In this document: piece after piece, positions 25,908 through 33,703 of the stretch
How positions within the stretch are numbered: position 1 is the stretch's first letter
How the letters are laid out: every line of letters begins with the position of its first letter
Source of the DNA: Longimicrobium sp.
Lineage (GTDB): Bacteria; Gemmatimonadota; Gemmatimonadetes; Longimicrobiales; Longimicrobiaceae
Assembly (NCBI GenBank): GCA_036377595.1
Contig: DASUYB010000053.1
Location: 1 to 48,516, forward strand
Length of the DNA: 48,516 nt
Reading direction: 5' to 3'
Position numbers and translations under genes: made by a program
The notes under the pieces: model-generated
Seen by the model: the letters and a program-made list of their open reading frames with translations, nothing else
Told to the model about the DNA's origin: nothing
Databases searched by the model: none

Positions 25908-26050
25908 GGCCCCCTCCCCCCGGCCCCCTCCCCCGCTTCGCAGGGGCGGGGGAGAACTCAGCGCGAAGAGCCGAAGCCCGTGCCGCGCTGAGGTCTCCCC
26001 TCCCCCATCCCTCCCCCCTCGTGGGGGAGGGGCCGGGAGTGGGGGGGAGC
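25908..26050. repeat. GC-rich palindromic repeat, family D (CTCCCC...GGGGAG)
   Basis: Inverted CCCCTCCCCC/GGGGGAGGGG tracts enclose a core with AACTCAGCGC and GCGCTGAGGTCTCCCC. It lies between the exporter ATPase and permease genes. The segment GCGCTGAGGTCTCCCC recurs at about 28224. Confidence 0.6.
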
Positions 26051-26086
26051 CGGTGGCCACGCCATTCCCCGCCACTCACTCCTTCA

Positions 26087-26839
26087 TCACCACTCCAGCT
26101 CGTCCGGCCGCTTCTTCGTCGCGTTGCGCGCCACGCCGCTGATGGTGCCGCTCGACATGCGGATCACGCGGTCGGCCATTGCGGCGATGGCGGCGTTGTG
26201 GGTGATGACGACCGTGGTCGTGCCCAGCTCGCGGTTCACCCGCTCGATCACCTCCAGCACCAGCCGGCCGGTGGAAAAGTCCAGCGCGCCCGTCGGCTCG
26301 TCGCACAGCAGCACGTCGGGGCGCTTGGCGATGGCCCGCGCGATGGCCACCCGCTGCTGCTCGCCCCCCGACATCTGCGCGGGGAAATGGTCCAGCCGGT
26401 CGCCCAGCCCCACCATCTCCAGCGCCTCCTCGGGCCGCATCGGCCGCTCGGCGATGTCGGTGACCAGCGCCACGTTCTCCCGCGCGGTCAGCGAGGGGAT
26501 CAGGTTGTAGAACTGGAAGACGAACCCCACGTGCTCGCGCCGGAAGCGGGTGAGCCCCGCGTCGTCCGCCGCGGTCAGGTCGTGGTCCTCGAACCACACG
26601 GTCCCCGCGGTCGGCACGTCCAGCCCGCCCAGGATGTTCAGCAGCGTGGACTTGCCGCTCCCCGACGCGCCCAGCAGCACCATCAGCTCGCCGCGGAACA
26701 GGTCCAGGTCCACCTGCCGCAGCGCGTGCACGTCCACGTCGCCCATGGGGTAGACCTTGGTGACCCCGCGCGCGCGGAACACCGCCTCGCGCCCGCCGTC
26801 GAGCGTGGCGTCCGCCGTCTTTGTCGGTCGCTCGAGCAT
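26087..26839 (-). CDS. ABC transporter ATPase (MacB/LolD type)
   Basis: A 250-residue nucleotide-binding subunit energising the FtsX-type permease downstream. It has Walker [10 protein letters not shown], a Q-loop in FVFQFYNL, the signature MSGGEQQR and Walker [13 protein letters not shown], followed by the His switch in VITHN. The sequence [14 protein letters not shown] and the [11 protein letters not shown] block place it in the LolD/MacB/FtsE group. ATG at 26839 (MLERPTKTA) is the most plausible start. The frame extends upstream to 27277 without conservation. It is the first gene of the three-gene exporter operon; 231 bases containing a family D repeat separate it from the permease. Confidence 0.9.
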   Translation of the reverse strand: MLERPTKTADATLDGGREAVFRARGVTKVYPMGDVDVHALRQVDLDLFRGELMVLLGASGSGKSTLLNILGGLDVPTAGTVWFEDHDLTAADDAGLTRFRREHVGFVFQFYNLIPSLTARENVALVTDIAERPMRPEEALEMVGLGDRLDHFPAQMSGGEQQRVAIARAIAKRPDVLLCDEPTGALDFSTGRLVLEVIERVNRELGTTTVVITHNAAIAAMADRVIRMSSGTISGVARNATKKRPDELEW

Positions 26840-27219
26840 CTCCAGCAACGCCGCACCCTCCGCACGGGAACACAGGAGATCGGGAGATCCGGATCTCCCC
26901 GCCCGCAATCGTATTCTCCGCCGTCCCCAAGCACAGTCGGAAAGCGCCCGACCCGCGGTAAGGAGATGGCTTCGGCGGAGATGCGCGGTGGGGAATCGCC
27001 CCACCCGCGGCCGCGCGCAACCGACGACGCGCCCACCCGCTCCGGCCCCACACGGCGGACGCCGCCGCACAGCCATGTTCCCGGTGAGTGCGCGGGGGGC
27101 TGGCCCGCCCCCCCCGCCGCGCCGGCCGGTGCACGAAGTGCTGGCGCGGCCGGCGCGCCGCGAGCACTGTTCGAGGGCACGGCGGAAGGTCCGCCCACCA
27201 CCCACCTGGGGAGGGCACG
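26840..27219. other. Divergent intergenic region with an 18-base palindrome
   Basis: It separates the leftward exporter operon from a rightward lipoprotein gene. A perfect 18-base palindrome GGGAGATCCGGATCTCCC lies at 26882-26899, about 45 bases upstream of the ATPase start, and could be an operator or a small hairpin. The rest is GC-rich with no clear gene. Confidence 0.45.
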
Positions 27220-27735
27220 ATGAAGGGACTTCGCTGGACGCTGGGCGCGGCGCTGGCGACGCTGGCGGCGTGCGCATCGACGCCAGAGCCGCGGGTGCCG
27301 GTGAGCATCAGCCCGGCCGACCTGTCGCGGCTGGGCGGCGAGTGGACGGGCGAGTACACCAGCCCGGCGACCGGGCGGAGCGGGAGCGTGGTCTTCCACC
27401 TGACCGCCACGGTCGACAGCGCGCACGGCGACGTGATGATGGTGCCGCGCGGGACCAACGCGCCGCTGCGCCGCGCGGCGTGGGACGGCCAGCCGCAGCA
27501 GCAGCCGCAGGCGCCGCAGCCGCAGGAGCTCACCATCCGCTTCGTGCGCTTCGAGGGCGACAGGGTTTCGGGGACGATGGACCCGTACACCGACCCGGAC
27601 TGCAACTGCCCGGTGTTCACGCGCTTCGAGGGCACGGTGCGGGGGAACCGGATCGAAGGCACCTTCACCACGCGCGGCTCCACCACGGGCGAACCGGTGA
27701 CGGGCACCTGGCACGCGGAGCGCCGCACGCCGTAG
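27220..27735 (+). CDS. Predicted lipoprotein of unknown function
   Basis: A 171-residue lipoprotein. The signal ([20 protein letters not shown]) ends in a good lipobox LAAC with the lipidated cysteine at residue 18. The mature protein is beta-rich ([51 protein letters not shown]) with a Gln/Pro linker around residue 95. The pattern resembles small lipocalin-like beta-barrels, but no family is firmly recognised. ATG at 27220 follows GGGGAGGGC, a strong ribosome site. The DUF5335 gene follows after 17 bases, so the two are probably cotranscribed and end at the terminator at 28107. Confidence 0.72.
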   Translation: MKGLRWTLGAALATLAACASTPEPRVPVSISPADLSRLGGEWTGEYTSPATGRSGSVVFHLTATVDSAHGDVMMVPRGTNAPLRRAAWDGQPQQQPQAPQPQELTIRFVRFEGDRVSGTMDPYTDPDCNCPVFTRFEGTVRGNRIEGTFTTRGSTTGEPVTGTWHAERRTP

Positions 27736-27752
27736 AGGGAAGCGAGGAAACG

Positions 27753-28082
27753 ATGTGGACGGTGGAAGACGCGGTGCGCACCGCCCTCCTGCGCGACTTC
27801 ACCGCGCGCAACGCGGGGCGGCTGACGCGGCTGGAGGAAGACGGCCCGGAGCTCGGCGCGCAGGTAGAGGAAAGCAGCACGCCGCTACGGGGGATCGCGT
27901 ACGACCCGCACGGTCGCAGCGTGGAGATCATGCTGGGCGACCTGGGCACCCCCGAGGGTCACCTGACGCGCTCCATCGCCAACGTCGAGTCGGTGGACCT
28001 GGTGACGGACGCGCTCGGCCGCGACGCCGCCCTCCGCATCGCCCACGACGACGGCCAGACGCTGCTGCGGCTGGTGTACTGA
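27753..28082 (+). CDS. DUF5335 family protein
   Basis: A 109-residue soluble protein. The order of elements fits DUF5335: F-TARNAGRLTRLE, then GAQVEESSTPLRGI, then a short loop and VEIMLGDLGTPEGHLTRSI, and finally ALRIAHDDGQTLLRL. Function of the family is unknown; members often sit near stress or envelope genes. ATG at 27753 is preceded by AGCGAGGAAACG. It ends 24 bases before a strong intrinsic terminator, closing a two-gene unit with the lipoprotein. Confidence 0.7.
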   Translation: MWTVEDAVRTALLRDFTARNAGRLTRLEEDGPELGAQVEESSTPLRGIAYDPHGRSVEIMLGDLGTPEGHLTRSIANVESVDLVTDALGRDAALRIAHDDGQTLLRLVY

Positions 28083-28106
28083 GGGCCCTCACCCGAAAAA
28101 ACGGAA

Positions 28107-28148
28107 CGAGGCGTGACGGTACTGCTGTCACGCCTCGCCCCGTTTTTT
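28107..28148 (+). terminator. Strong intrinsic terminator
   Basis: A perfect 11-base-pair stem CGAGGCGTGAC (28107-28117) with GTCACGCCTCG (28127-28137), then CCCCG and six T residues (28143-28148). An A-run before the stem makes it usable in both directions. Confidence 0.88.
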
Positions 28149-28281
28149 CGACCTCTCCCAAAACCGACTGGGAGAGGTGACCTGCAAAAAAAACATCCTG
28201 CACGAGCCGCCGCCTCGTTATGCGCTGAGGTCTCCCCCTCCCCCAGTCAGTTTTGGGGGAGGGGGCCGGGGGGAGAGGGCC
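28149..28281. repeat. GC-rich palindromic repeat, family D, second copy
   Basis: It contains CCTCTCCCA/TGGGAGAGG (28152-28177) and a TCCCCCTCCCCC/GGGGGAGGGGGCC inverted pair. It shares GCGCTGAGGTCTCCCC with the copy at 25908. Confidence 0.55.
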
Positions 28282-28387
28282 TCCGCGCCGGCATCCACGC
28301 CGACCTCCGCTCCCCGCGCGCCCCCATCCCCCGCCGTTGTCCCCCGCCGCCCGCATCCGTACCTTCCCGCCGCACCGGATCTCCAGT

Positions 28388-28419
28388 GCACTCACGCACT
28401 TCCGCACTCACGCACTTCG
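28388..28419. repeat. 16-base tandem repeat
   Basis: GCACTCACGCACTTCC is followed directly by GCACTCACGCACTTCG. It ends seven bases before the methyltransferase ATG, in place of a ribosome site. Confidence 0.65.
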
Positions 28420-28426
28420 CCGCCGA

Positions 28427-29590
28427 ATGCCAACGCCGCTCAGCATCTTCGCCATCACCGCGCCGGGGCTGGAGGCGATCTGCGCGGCGGAGCTGCGGGC
28501 GCTGGGAATCGACGCGGCGGCGGAGCCGGGCGGCGTGGCGTGGGAGGGCGCGGCGGACGACGTCTACCGCGCAAACCTCTGGCTGCGCACCGCCAGCCGC
28601 GTGGTGGTGCGCGCGGCCACCTTCCGCGCGCGCACCTTCATCGAGCTGGAGCGCCACGCCAAGCGCGTCCCGTGGGAGCGCTGGGTGGCGAAGGGACGGC
28701 CGGTGCGGCTGCGGGTGACGTCGAAGAAGTCGAAGCTGTACCACGAGGGCGCTATCGCCGAGCGGTTGCTGGGCTTCATCGACGATCGCGTGGGCGGGAT
28801 CGGCACCGCGTCGGCGGAGAAGGGGCCGGAGGACGAGGCCGCGGAGACGGTGGATGCGCAGCTCTTCGTCGTCCGCGTGCTGCGCGACGAGGTGACGATC
28901 AGCGCCGACGCGTCCGGCGCGCTGCTCCACCTGCGCGGCTATCGGCGGGCGCTCGCCAAGGCGCCGCTCCGCGAGACGCTGGCCGCCGCGATGCTGCTCG
29001 GCGCCGGCTGGCGCGGCGACACACCCGTCGTCGACCCTATGTGCGGCTCGGGGACGATCCCCATCGAGGCGGCGCTGATCGCGCGCGGCGTGGCGCCGGG
29101 GCTGGCGCGCGCGGGCCGGGAGCCGCGCGCGTTCGCCTTTACCGCCTGGCCGGAGTTCCACGCCGGCGCGTGGGAGCGCATCGTCGCCGAGGCGCGCGCG
29201 GCGGAGCGGCCGTCGTCCCCCGTCCCCATCCACGGCTCCGACCGCGACGCCGGCGCCATCGACGCGGCGACGGCAAACGCGGAGCGCGCGGGCGTGGCGG
29301 ACGACGTGCGCTTCGCGGTGCACCCCGTCTCCGCCATCGAGCCGCCGCCGGGACCGGGGCTGCTGATCGCCAACCCGCCCTACGGCGTGCGCGTGGGCGA
29401 GAGCGACGCGCTGCGCAGCCTGTACGCCGCGCTCGGCCGCACCGCCCGCGCCCGGTGCCCCGGCTGGACGCTCGCCCTCCTCTCGGCGGACCGGAAGCTG
29501 GAGGGGCAGGTCGGCCTCCCCTTCGCCGAGGTCTTCCGCACCAGCAACGGCGGCATCCCCGTTCGGCTGGTGACGACAACGGTTGGATGA
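28427..29590 (+). CDS. RlmL-like 23S rRNA guanine-N2 methyltransferase (THUMP domain)
   Basis: A 387-residue RNA methyltransferase, cytoplasmic. The N-terminal part (about 1-165) has the ferredoxin-like plus THUMP layout: APGLEAICAAEL, a VRLRVTSKKSKLYHEGA block, then ISADASGALLHLRGYR. The catalytic part binds SAM through VDPMCGSGTIPIEAA and has the N-PP-Y motif in IANPPYGVRVGE, which methylates an exocyclic amine. The architecture equals the N-terminal half of E. coli RlmL (m2G2445); the RlmK half is absent, which is common outside Gammaproteobacteria. ATG at 28427 lacks an obvious ribosome site. Confidence 0.83.
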   Translation: MPTPLSIFAITAPGLEAICAAELRALGIDAAAEPGGVAWEGAADDVYRANLWLRTASRVVVRAATFRARTFIELERHAKRVPWERWVAKGRPVRLRVTSKKSKLYHEGAIAERLLGFIDDRVGGIGTASAEKGPEDEAAETVDAQLFVVRVLRDEVTISADASGALLHLRGYRRALAKAPLRETLAAAMLLGAGWRGDTPVVDPMCGSGTIPIEAALIARGVAPGLARAGREPRAFAFTAWPEFHAGAWERIVAEARAAERPSSPVPIHGSDRDAGAIDAATANAERAGVADDVRFAVHPVSAIEPPPGPGLLIANPPYGVRVGESDALRSLYAALGRTARARCPGWTLALLSADRKLEGQVGLPFAEVFRTSNGGIPVRLVTTTVG

Positions 29591-29610
29591 CACCATGACC
29601 CCGCCCCCCG

Positions 29611-29677
29611 ACGTCATCCTGAGGCCGGCCAGACCGTAACCAGCGTCTGCTCGAGTGGTTGCAGGCCGAAGGATCTA
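29611..29677. repeat. Palindromic repeat, family B, left half
   Basis: It runs from ACGTCATCCTGAGGCCGGCC to CCGAAGGATCT and matches the left part of the full family B elements. Confidence 0.6.
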
Positions 29678-29771
29678 TAACCCGCGTCTGTACGCCAGCC
29701 TGCGCAACGCATCGATCATCGACTTGGCGCGTCGGCGTCTTGCCGGCTTTCTCCGGTCGAATCAACACTGG

Positions 29772-29803
29772 AAGGGCCGGCGCTCGCCCGAGCGCCGGCC
29801 CTT
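29772..29803. terminator. Perfect 14-base-pair hairpin
   Basis: AAGGGCCGGCGCTC (29772-29785), loop GCCC, GAGCGCCGGCCCTT (29790-29803). It lies 26 bases beyond the stop of the minus-strand TonB-plug gene and probably terminates it. Confidence 0.65.
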
Positions 29804-29828
29804 CATCATCTACCGAGATCCCCAAACC

Positions 29829-30605
29829 CTACGGGCGCGGCGCGGTCTCGGCGGGGTCGCCGCGGCGGGTCCAGATCACGATCAGGCCGCAGGTGGAGCG
29901 CTGGCCCAGCCACCGTCCGGGAATCTCGCTCGGCCCGCGGTACACCTCGATCCCCGCGATGTCGCCCGGCTTCACCAGGTTGTCCAGGTCCTGCTGCTCC
30001 ACGCCCATGTTGTCCAGGATGATGCGCGGGCTGCAGTTGTCGCCGCCGCGGGTGATGGTGATGTTGTAGTGCGTCCCCCCCGCCGGCACCAGCCCCACCC
30101 CCGGCACCCCGCGGAACACCTCGCTCGTCTCCAGCGGCGCCCGCTGCTGGATCTCGTACTGCGTCAGGAACTTGCCGAAGCCGATCCGCTCGCGGTCGAA
30201 GAACCCCTCCTGCTCCAGCGCGCGGCTGTGCGGCGGCTCGCTCTTGGCCGTCACCCGTATCGGCTCCAGCTCCACGTCGCCGGTGCTGAGCTTGACCTCC
30301 ACCTGCACCGTCTGCCGCAGCTGAACGTCCATCGGCTCCGAGGTGTTGGTGCGGTAGCCGATGCGCTGCGTGCGGATGCGGTACGCGCCCGGCGAGCGCA
30401 GCTCGAACACGAAGAAGCCGTCGCGGTCGGTGCGGCCGCGGTTCAGGGTGCGCCCGTCGGCGTTCAGCACCTCGACGATCACGTCCTTGATCGGCTCGTT
30501 GCTGGTGCGGTCCATCACCCGGCCGCCGATGATCTGCGCCGACAGCGGGCCGGCCGTGAAGAGCGCGGCCAGCGTCAGCGCCCATGTGAGCCATTTCGAC
30601 TTCAT
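29829..30605 (-). CDS. Carboxypeptidase-regulatory-like protein with TonB plug domain, no barrel
   Basis: A 258-residue exported protein. The signal peptide ends PLSAQ (about residue 24). Residues 25-115 form a carboxypeptidase-regulatory-like beta-sandwich (IGGRVMDRTSNEPIKDVIVEV, YRIRTQRIGYRT). Residues about 145-250 resemble the plug of TonB-dependent receptors: LTQYEIQQRAPLETSEVFRGVPGV, IILDNMGVEQQDLDNL and IAGIEVYRGPSEIP. The beta-barrel that normally follows is missing; it ends soon after LIVIWTRRG. Standalone plugs of this kind are seen in Gemmatimonadota-type genomes and may help in outer-membrane uptake or signalling. ATG at 30605. Confidence 0.78.
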   Translation of the reverse strand: MKSKWLTWALTLAALFTAGPLSAQIIGGRVMDRTSNEPIKDVIVEVLNADGRTLNRGRTDRDGFFVFELRSPGAYRIRTQRIGYRTNTSEPMDVQLRQTVQVEVKLSTGDVELEPIRVTAKSEPPHSRALEQEGFFDRERIGFGKFLTQYEIQQRAPLETSEVFRGVPGVGLVPAGGTHYNITITRGGDNCSPRIILDNMGVEQQDLDNLVKPGDIAGIEVYRGPSEIPGRWLGQRSTCGLIVIWTRRGDPAETAPRP

Positions 30606-30987
30606 ACGTCCCGAGGAGTTGGGCAGAGAACGAAAGATGGAGATCCGGTGCGCCTTCGTACGTCCGAGCCGCGCCGCGGGTTCCCGCAGATGGCGATGCC
30701 GCAGGGAGATGGAAGATCGCACCGCGTCGCGATGAGCGGTAGCGTGGATGCCATCCCGAGCATCATCGCGACCCAAATGTCATCCTGAGGGAGGCGCCGC
30801 GCGAATTCACGACTGCGCCGACATCCGGCGCCGACCGAAGGATCTACTCGACCCCGCGGGGATGTCTGCCCTTCACGCGGATCTCGAGACGGGGCACGCA
30901 AGATCCTTCGGGCGCGGCAAGCACTTGTCGATACGAGAGTTCAGCGCCCGCGCCCTCAGGATGACATCGGGTCGCGCCGCCGCGATC
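30606..30987. other. Intergenic region with a family B repeat
   Basis: 382 bases between two leftward genes. About half is the family B palindromic element (30778-30966). The rest, next to the plug gene, probably carries its promoter, which I cannot pinpoint. Confidence 0.5.
30778..30966. repeat. Palindromic repeat, family B, full copy
   Basis: It is bounded by TGTCATCCTGAGGG and CCCTCAGGATGACA. Inner inverted CCGAAGGATCT (about 30834) and AGATCCTTCGGG (30901) segments are present. Size (189 bases) and plan match the copy at 13656. Confidence 0.85.
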
Positions 30988-31905
30988 TCACCGCGCGCCG
31001 GTAACGTGGCGCCACACCGCGGCGGAGATCTCGCGCGCGACGGGGGCGGCGTCCTTCGTCCTGCGGTAGCCGTGTGTCATCACCACCAGCACATATGGCG
31101 GGCGGTTTGAGGGGAAGACGATGGCCGCGTCGTGCGCGATCCCGGTGATCCACCCCGTCTTGTTGGCGGTGCGCGTCCCCGGCGGCAGCCCGGCAGGGAT
31201 CATGTCGGTGAACTCCTGCCGCCCCAGGATCTCCACCATCTCCCGGCTCGCGGACGGAGACGCCGCGCGGCCGCCGGCAACGGCCTCCATCACCCGCATC
31301 AGCGCGTAGGCGCTCGTCGTGTTGTTCATCCCGGCGCGGAAGGCGGGGCCGTCTTCCACGCCGCGCAGCACGTGCATCTCCCCCGCCCCGATCCCCTCCA
31401 TCGTCCGCGCGATGCGCCGCGGGTCGGCCAGGTCGATCAGCACGTTGGTGGCCAGGTTGCTGGAGCGCGCGATCATCAGCCCCACCAGCTCGCGGATCGC
31501 CACGCGCTGGCCGACGCGCGCGTAAAGCGAGCTGTCGCTGTCGTCCGCCCTGTCCAGCGCGTACGTGCTGCCGTCAGCGATGCTGCGGAACTCGTTGCGC
31601 ACCGTCACTGAATCGCCCAGCGAGATCTCGCCGGCGTCGGCGCGGCGGAAGAGCTCCAGCATCACCGGCACCTTCATCGTGCTGGCGGCGTGCAGTGAAC
31701 GATGTGCGTCCACCAGCAGCGAATCCCCCGTCGCCAGGTCGCGGAAGGCCACCGACACCTCCGCCGTGTCGCCCGCGTGCCGCCGGATGATCGCCCGCAC
31801 CTCCGCCTCCAGCGAGGCGAGCCGCGGCGCCGGCCCGGCGGCGGGTGGCGGCGTGCACGCGGCGATCAGGATCGCCATCACGGCGGAAAGGATGGCTCGG
31901 ATCAT
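30988..31905 (-). CDS. Class A beta-lactamase-like serine hydrolase, lipoprotein
   Basis: A 305-residue exported protein with the three class A hallmarks: Ser75-x2-Lys78 (STMK), Ser-Ser-Asn at 148-150 (the usual S-D-N box) and KTG at 249-251. Glu184 in RGVEDG sits where the Glu166 general base is expected. The signal ends in a lipobox, IAAC, with Cys17, so it should be tethered to a membrane. It would hydrolyse beta-lactams or act on a related peptide or cell-wall substrate; the altered SSN box leaves the spectrum open. ATG at 31905 is chosen because the signal peptide starts there. No regulator gene lies nearby. Confidence 0.8.
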   Translation of the reverse strand: MIRAILSAVMAILIAACTPPPAAGPAPRLASLEAEVRAIIRRHAGDTAEVSVAFRDLATGDSLLVDAHRSLHAASTMKVPVMLELFRRADAGEISLGDSVTVRNEFRSIADGSTYALDRADDSDSSLYARVGQRVAIRELVGLMIARSSNLATNVLIDLADPRRIARTMEGIGAGEMHVLRGVEDGPAFRAGMNNTTSAYALMRVMEAVAGGRAASPSASREMVEILGRQEFTDMIPAGLPPGTRTANKTGWITGIAHDAAIVFPSNRPPYVLVVMTHGYRRTKDAAPVAREISAAVWRHVTGAR

Positions 31906-32341
31906 CGGGAGATTGGGGATGGGGATGGATGATGGAGATTGTATCGCGCGCGCACCTCGCCGCCAAGCCGCGGATGGCGCGGCGCGAGGGTTGCAGCGCC
32001 GGGGGATGAACATCTTGTGCACTCCGCGGCCGATGACCGATCACGAGCGCATCGCCCAAGCGGTGCGGAAAGCCCGCGTGAACTGCCTGGTGGCCGCCGC
32101 GCTCGTGCGTGGCGCCAGCAGGGCGGTGATCCGCGCGCGCGCCGCCGTCGCCGCGTCGCTGGTCACCCTCGCGCGCGTAAAGACCGCCCGCGACTGAAGC
32201 TCTCGCGCTCCTGAAATCGATCCGGGCCAGCCATCTCGCGATCCCGTCCCGACCCGCTTCCCTCCGCTTGCGCCATCCCCTCGATCGCCCCAAATCACCC
32301 CTTCCAGGTGGAGGTTGCAACGTGAACCGGGGGAGGGCGGG
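31906..32341. other. Divergent intergenic region
   Basis: 436 bases between the beta-lactamase-like gene and the SDR gene. A short plus-strand frame (32006-32197) may be coding. No repeat or clear promoter was identified. Confidence 0.4.
32006..32197 (+). CDS. Possible small helical protein
   Basis: 63 codons from ATG at 32006 (MNILCTPRPM), or 54 from ATG at 32033 (MTDHERIAQAV). The product is rich in Ala, Val and Arg and would form one or two amphipathic helices. GCCGGGGG precedes the first ATG. There is no recognised family, and overlapping frames are also open, so this is tentative. Confidence 0.25.
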   Translation: MNILCTPRPMTDHERIAQAVRKARVNCLVAAALVRGASRAVIRARAAVAASLVTLARVKTARD

Positions 32342-33064
32342 ATGGCGGTGGACCTGCAGGGGCGCACGGCGGTGGTCACGGGAAGCAGCAAGGGGATCGG
32401 CTACTCGATCGCCGAGGCGCTGGCGCGCGCGAACGCCAACGTGGTCGTCTCCGCGCGCAACGGCGCGGAGGTCACCGAAGCGGCGCGGCGGCTGGAGGGC
32501 GCGGGATCGGGAAAGGTGCTCGGCATCCCCTGCGACGTCGGCAAACTGGAAGACGTGCGGCGCCTGATCGGCGAAACGGTGGAGCGGCTGGGCGGGCTCG
32601 ACATCCTGGTCAACAACGCCGGCTTCGGCGCCTTCGCGCCCGTCGGCGAGCTCGACCCGGAGACGTGGGACCGGCTGATCGCCACCAACCTGTCCGGCGT
32701 GTTCTACTGCTGCCACGAGGCCATCCCGCACCTCAGGCAGAGCAGCGACGGATGGATCATCAACATCGCGTCGCTGGCGGGGAAGAACCCGTTCCCCGGC
32801 GGCGCGGCCTACAACGCCAGCAAGTTCGGGCTGGTCGGCTTCAGCGAGGCGCTGATGATGGACGTGCGCCAGCACATCCGCGTCAGCTACATCATGCCCG
32901 GCAGCGTCGACACCTATTTCAACGCCAACGAGCCGGGCCAGGAAGGCGCCTGGAAGATCCAGCCCGAGGACATCGGGCAGGTGGTGATGGACCTCCTCGC
33001 GCTCCCGCCGAACTCGCTCGTTTCGCGCGTCGAGATGCGCCCCTCGCGCCCGCCCAGGCGGTGA
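32342..33064 (+). CDS. Short-chain dehydrogenase/reductase (classical SDR)
   Basis: A 240-residue NAD(P)-dependent oxidoreductase. Cofactor motif TGSSKGIG is at residues 13-20 and NNAG at 91-94. The catalytic set is Ser144, Tyr157 and Lys161 (NIASLAG, YNASK). IMPGSVDTYFN follows, as in 3-oxoacyl-ACP reductase-like members. Arg39 after the second strand hints at NADP preference, which is only an inference. The substrate is unknown. ATG at 32342 has the strong site GGGGGAGGGCGGG. Its stop overlaps the GTG start of the GNAT gene by four bases, so the two are coupled. Confidence 0.87.
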   Translation: MAVDLQGRTAVVTGSSKGIGYSIAEALARANANVVVSARNGAEVTEAARRLEGAGSGKVLGIPCDVGKLEDVRRLIGETVERLGGLDILVNNAGFGAFAPVGELDPETWDRLIATNLSGVFYCCHEAIPHLRQSSDGWIINIASLAGKNPFPGGAAYNASKFGLVGFSEALMMDVRQHIRVSYIMPGSVDTYFNANEPGQEGAWKIQPEDIGQVVMDLLALPPNSLVSRVEMRPSRPPRR

Positions 33065-33618
33065 GCGAGGTCCGCGTCCGCCCCGCCACGCCGGACGACG
33101 CCGCCGAGATCGCCCACGTGCAGGTGGCGAGCTGGCGATCGGCCTACCGCGGGCTGATCGCGGACGCCACGCTCGACGCGCTGGACGAGGGGCGGCGGAC
33201 GGACGCGTGGAGCGAGGCCATGGCGCAGCCCTATCACGTCGCCGTCGTCGCGGAGGTGGACGGCGAGGTGGTCGGGTTCGCGGACGGCGGCCCCAACCGC
33301 GCCGGCGAGCCGCCGTTCGGCGCGTTCACCGGCGAGCTGAACGCCATCTACCTCCTCCCCACGCACCAGCGCGCGGGGATCGGCAAGCGCCTCGTCCGCG
33401 CGTTCGTCGACGCGCTGCGGGCGCAGGGGCACGCCTCGATGATCGTATGGGTGCTGGAGACGAACCCCGCGCGCGCGTTCTACGAGGCGCTCGGCGGCCG
33501 CCTGGTCGGCGCGGCGGAGGTCGTCATCGGCGGCGAGCGCTACCCCGACGTCGCCTACGGCTGGGACGATCTCGACGCGCTCGCCCGGCGCCTCGAGAAC
33601 CCATCTACGAGCGGGTAG
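33061..33618 (+). CDS. GNAT family N-acetyltransferase
   Basis: A 185-residue acetyltransferase using acetyl-CoA. It opens VRVRPATPDDAAEIAHVQVASWRSAYRG, typical of stand-alone GNATs. The CoA-binding motif A is present (LNAIYLLPTHQRAGIGKRLV, with the Q/R-x-x-G-x-G/A core). WVLETNPARAFYEALGG and a C-terminal YGWDDL follow. The start is GTG at 33061, overlapping the stop of the SDR gene (GTGA). The acceptor is unknown. Confidence 0.87.
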   Translation: MSEVRVRPATPDDAAEIAHVQVASWRSAYRGLIADATLDALDEGRRTDAWSEAMAQPYHVAVVAEVDGEVVGFADGGPNRAGEPPFGAFTGELNAIYLLPTHQRAGIGKRLVRAFVDALRAQGHASMIVWVLETNPARAFYEALGGRLVGAAEVVIGGERYPDVAYGWDDLDALARRLENPSTSG

Positions 33619-33703
33619 GCCAAGATCCAATCCCGTTCCATCCCAGTGGCAAGCATCTTCCAGCATCTCCATCCCCAAGTGTCGAAACGACAGGGAGATG
33701 GAG

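Larger units (their letters stand above)
28083..28426. other. Intergenic region with terminator, repeat D and a tandem repeat
   Basis: 344 bases containing the intrinsic terminator (28107-28148), a second copy of the family D palindromic repeat, and a 16-base tandem repeat just before the methyltransferase start. No gene is seen. Confidence 0.6.

Noticed and set aside
21884-27223. A 1,779-codon open plus-strand frame
   Set aside because: It lies opposite the adaptor, permease and ATPase genes, which carry clear motifs. The frame is rich in His, Arg and Gly without any domain and is an artefact of high third-position GC.
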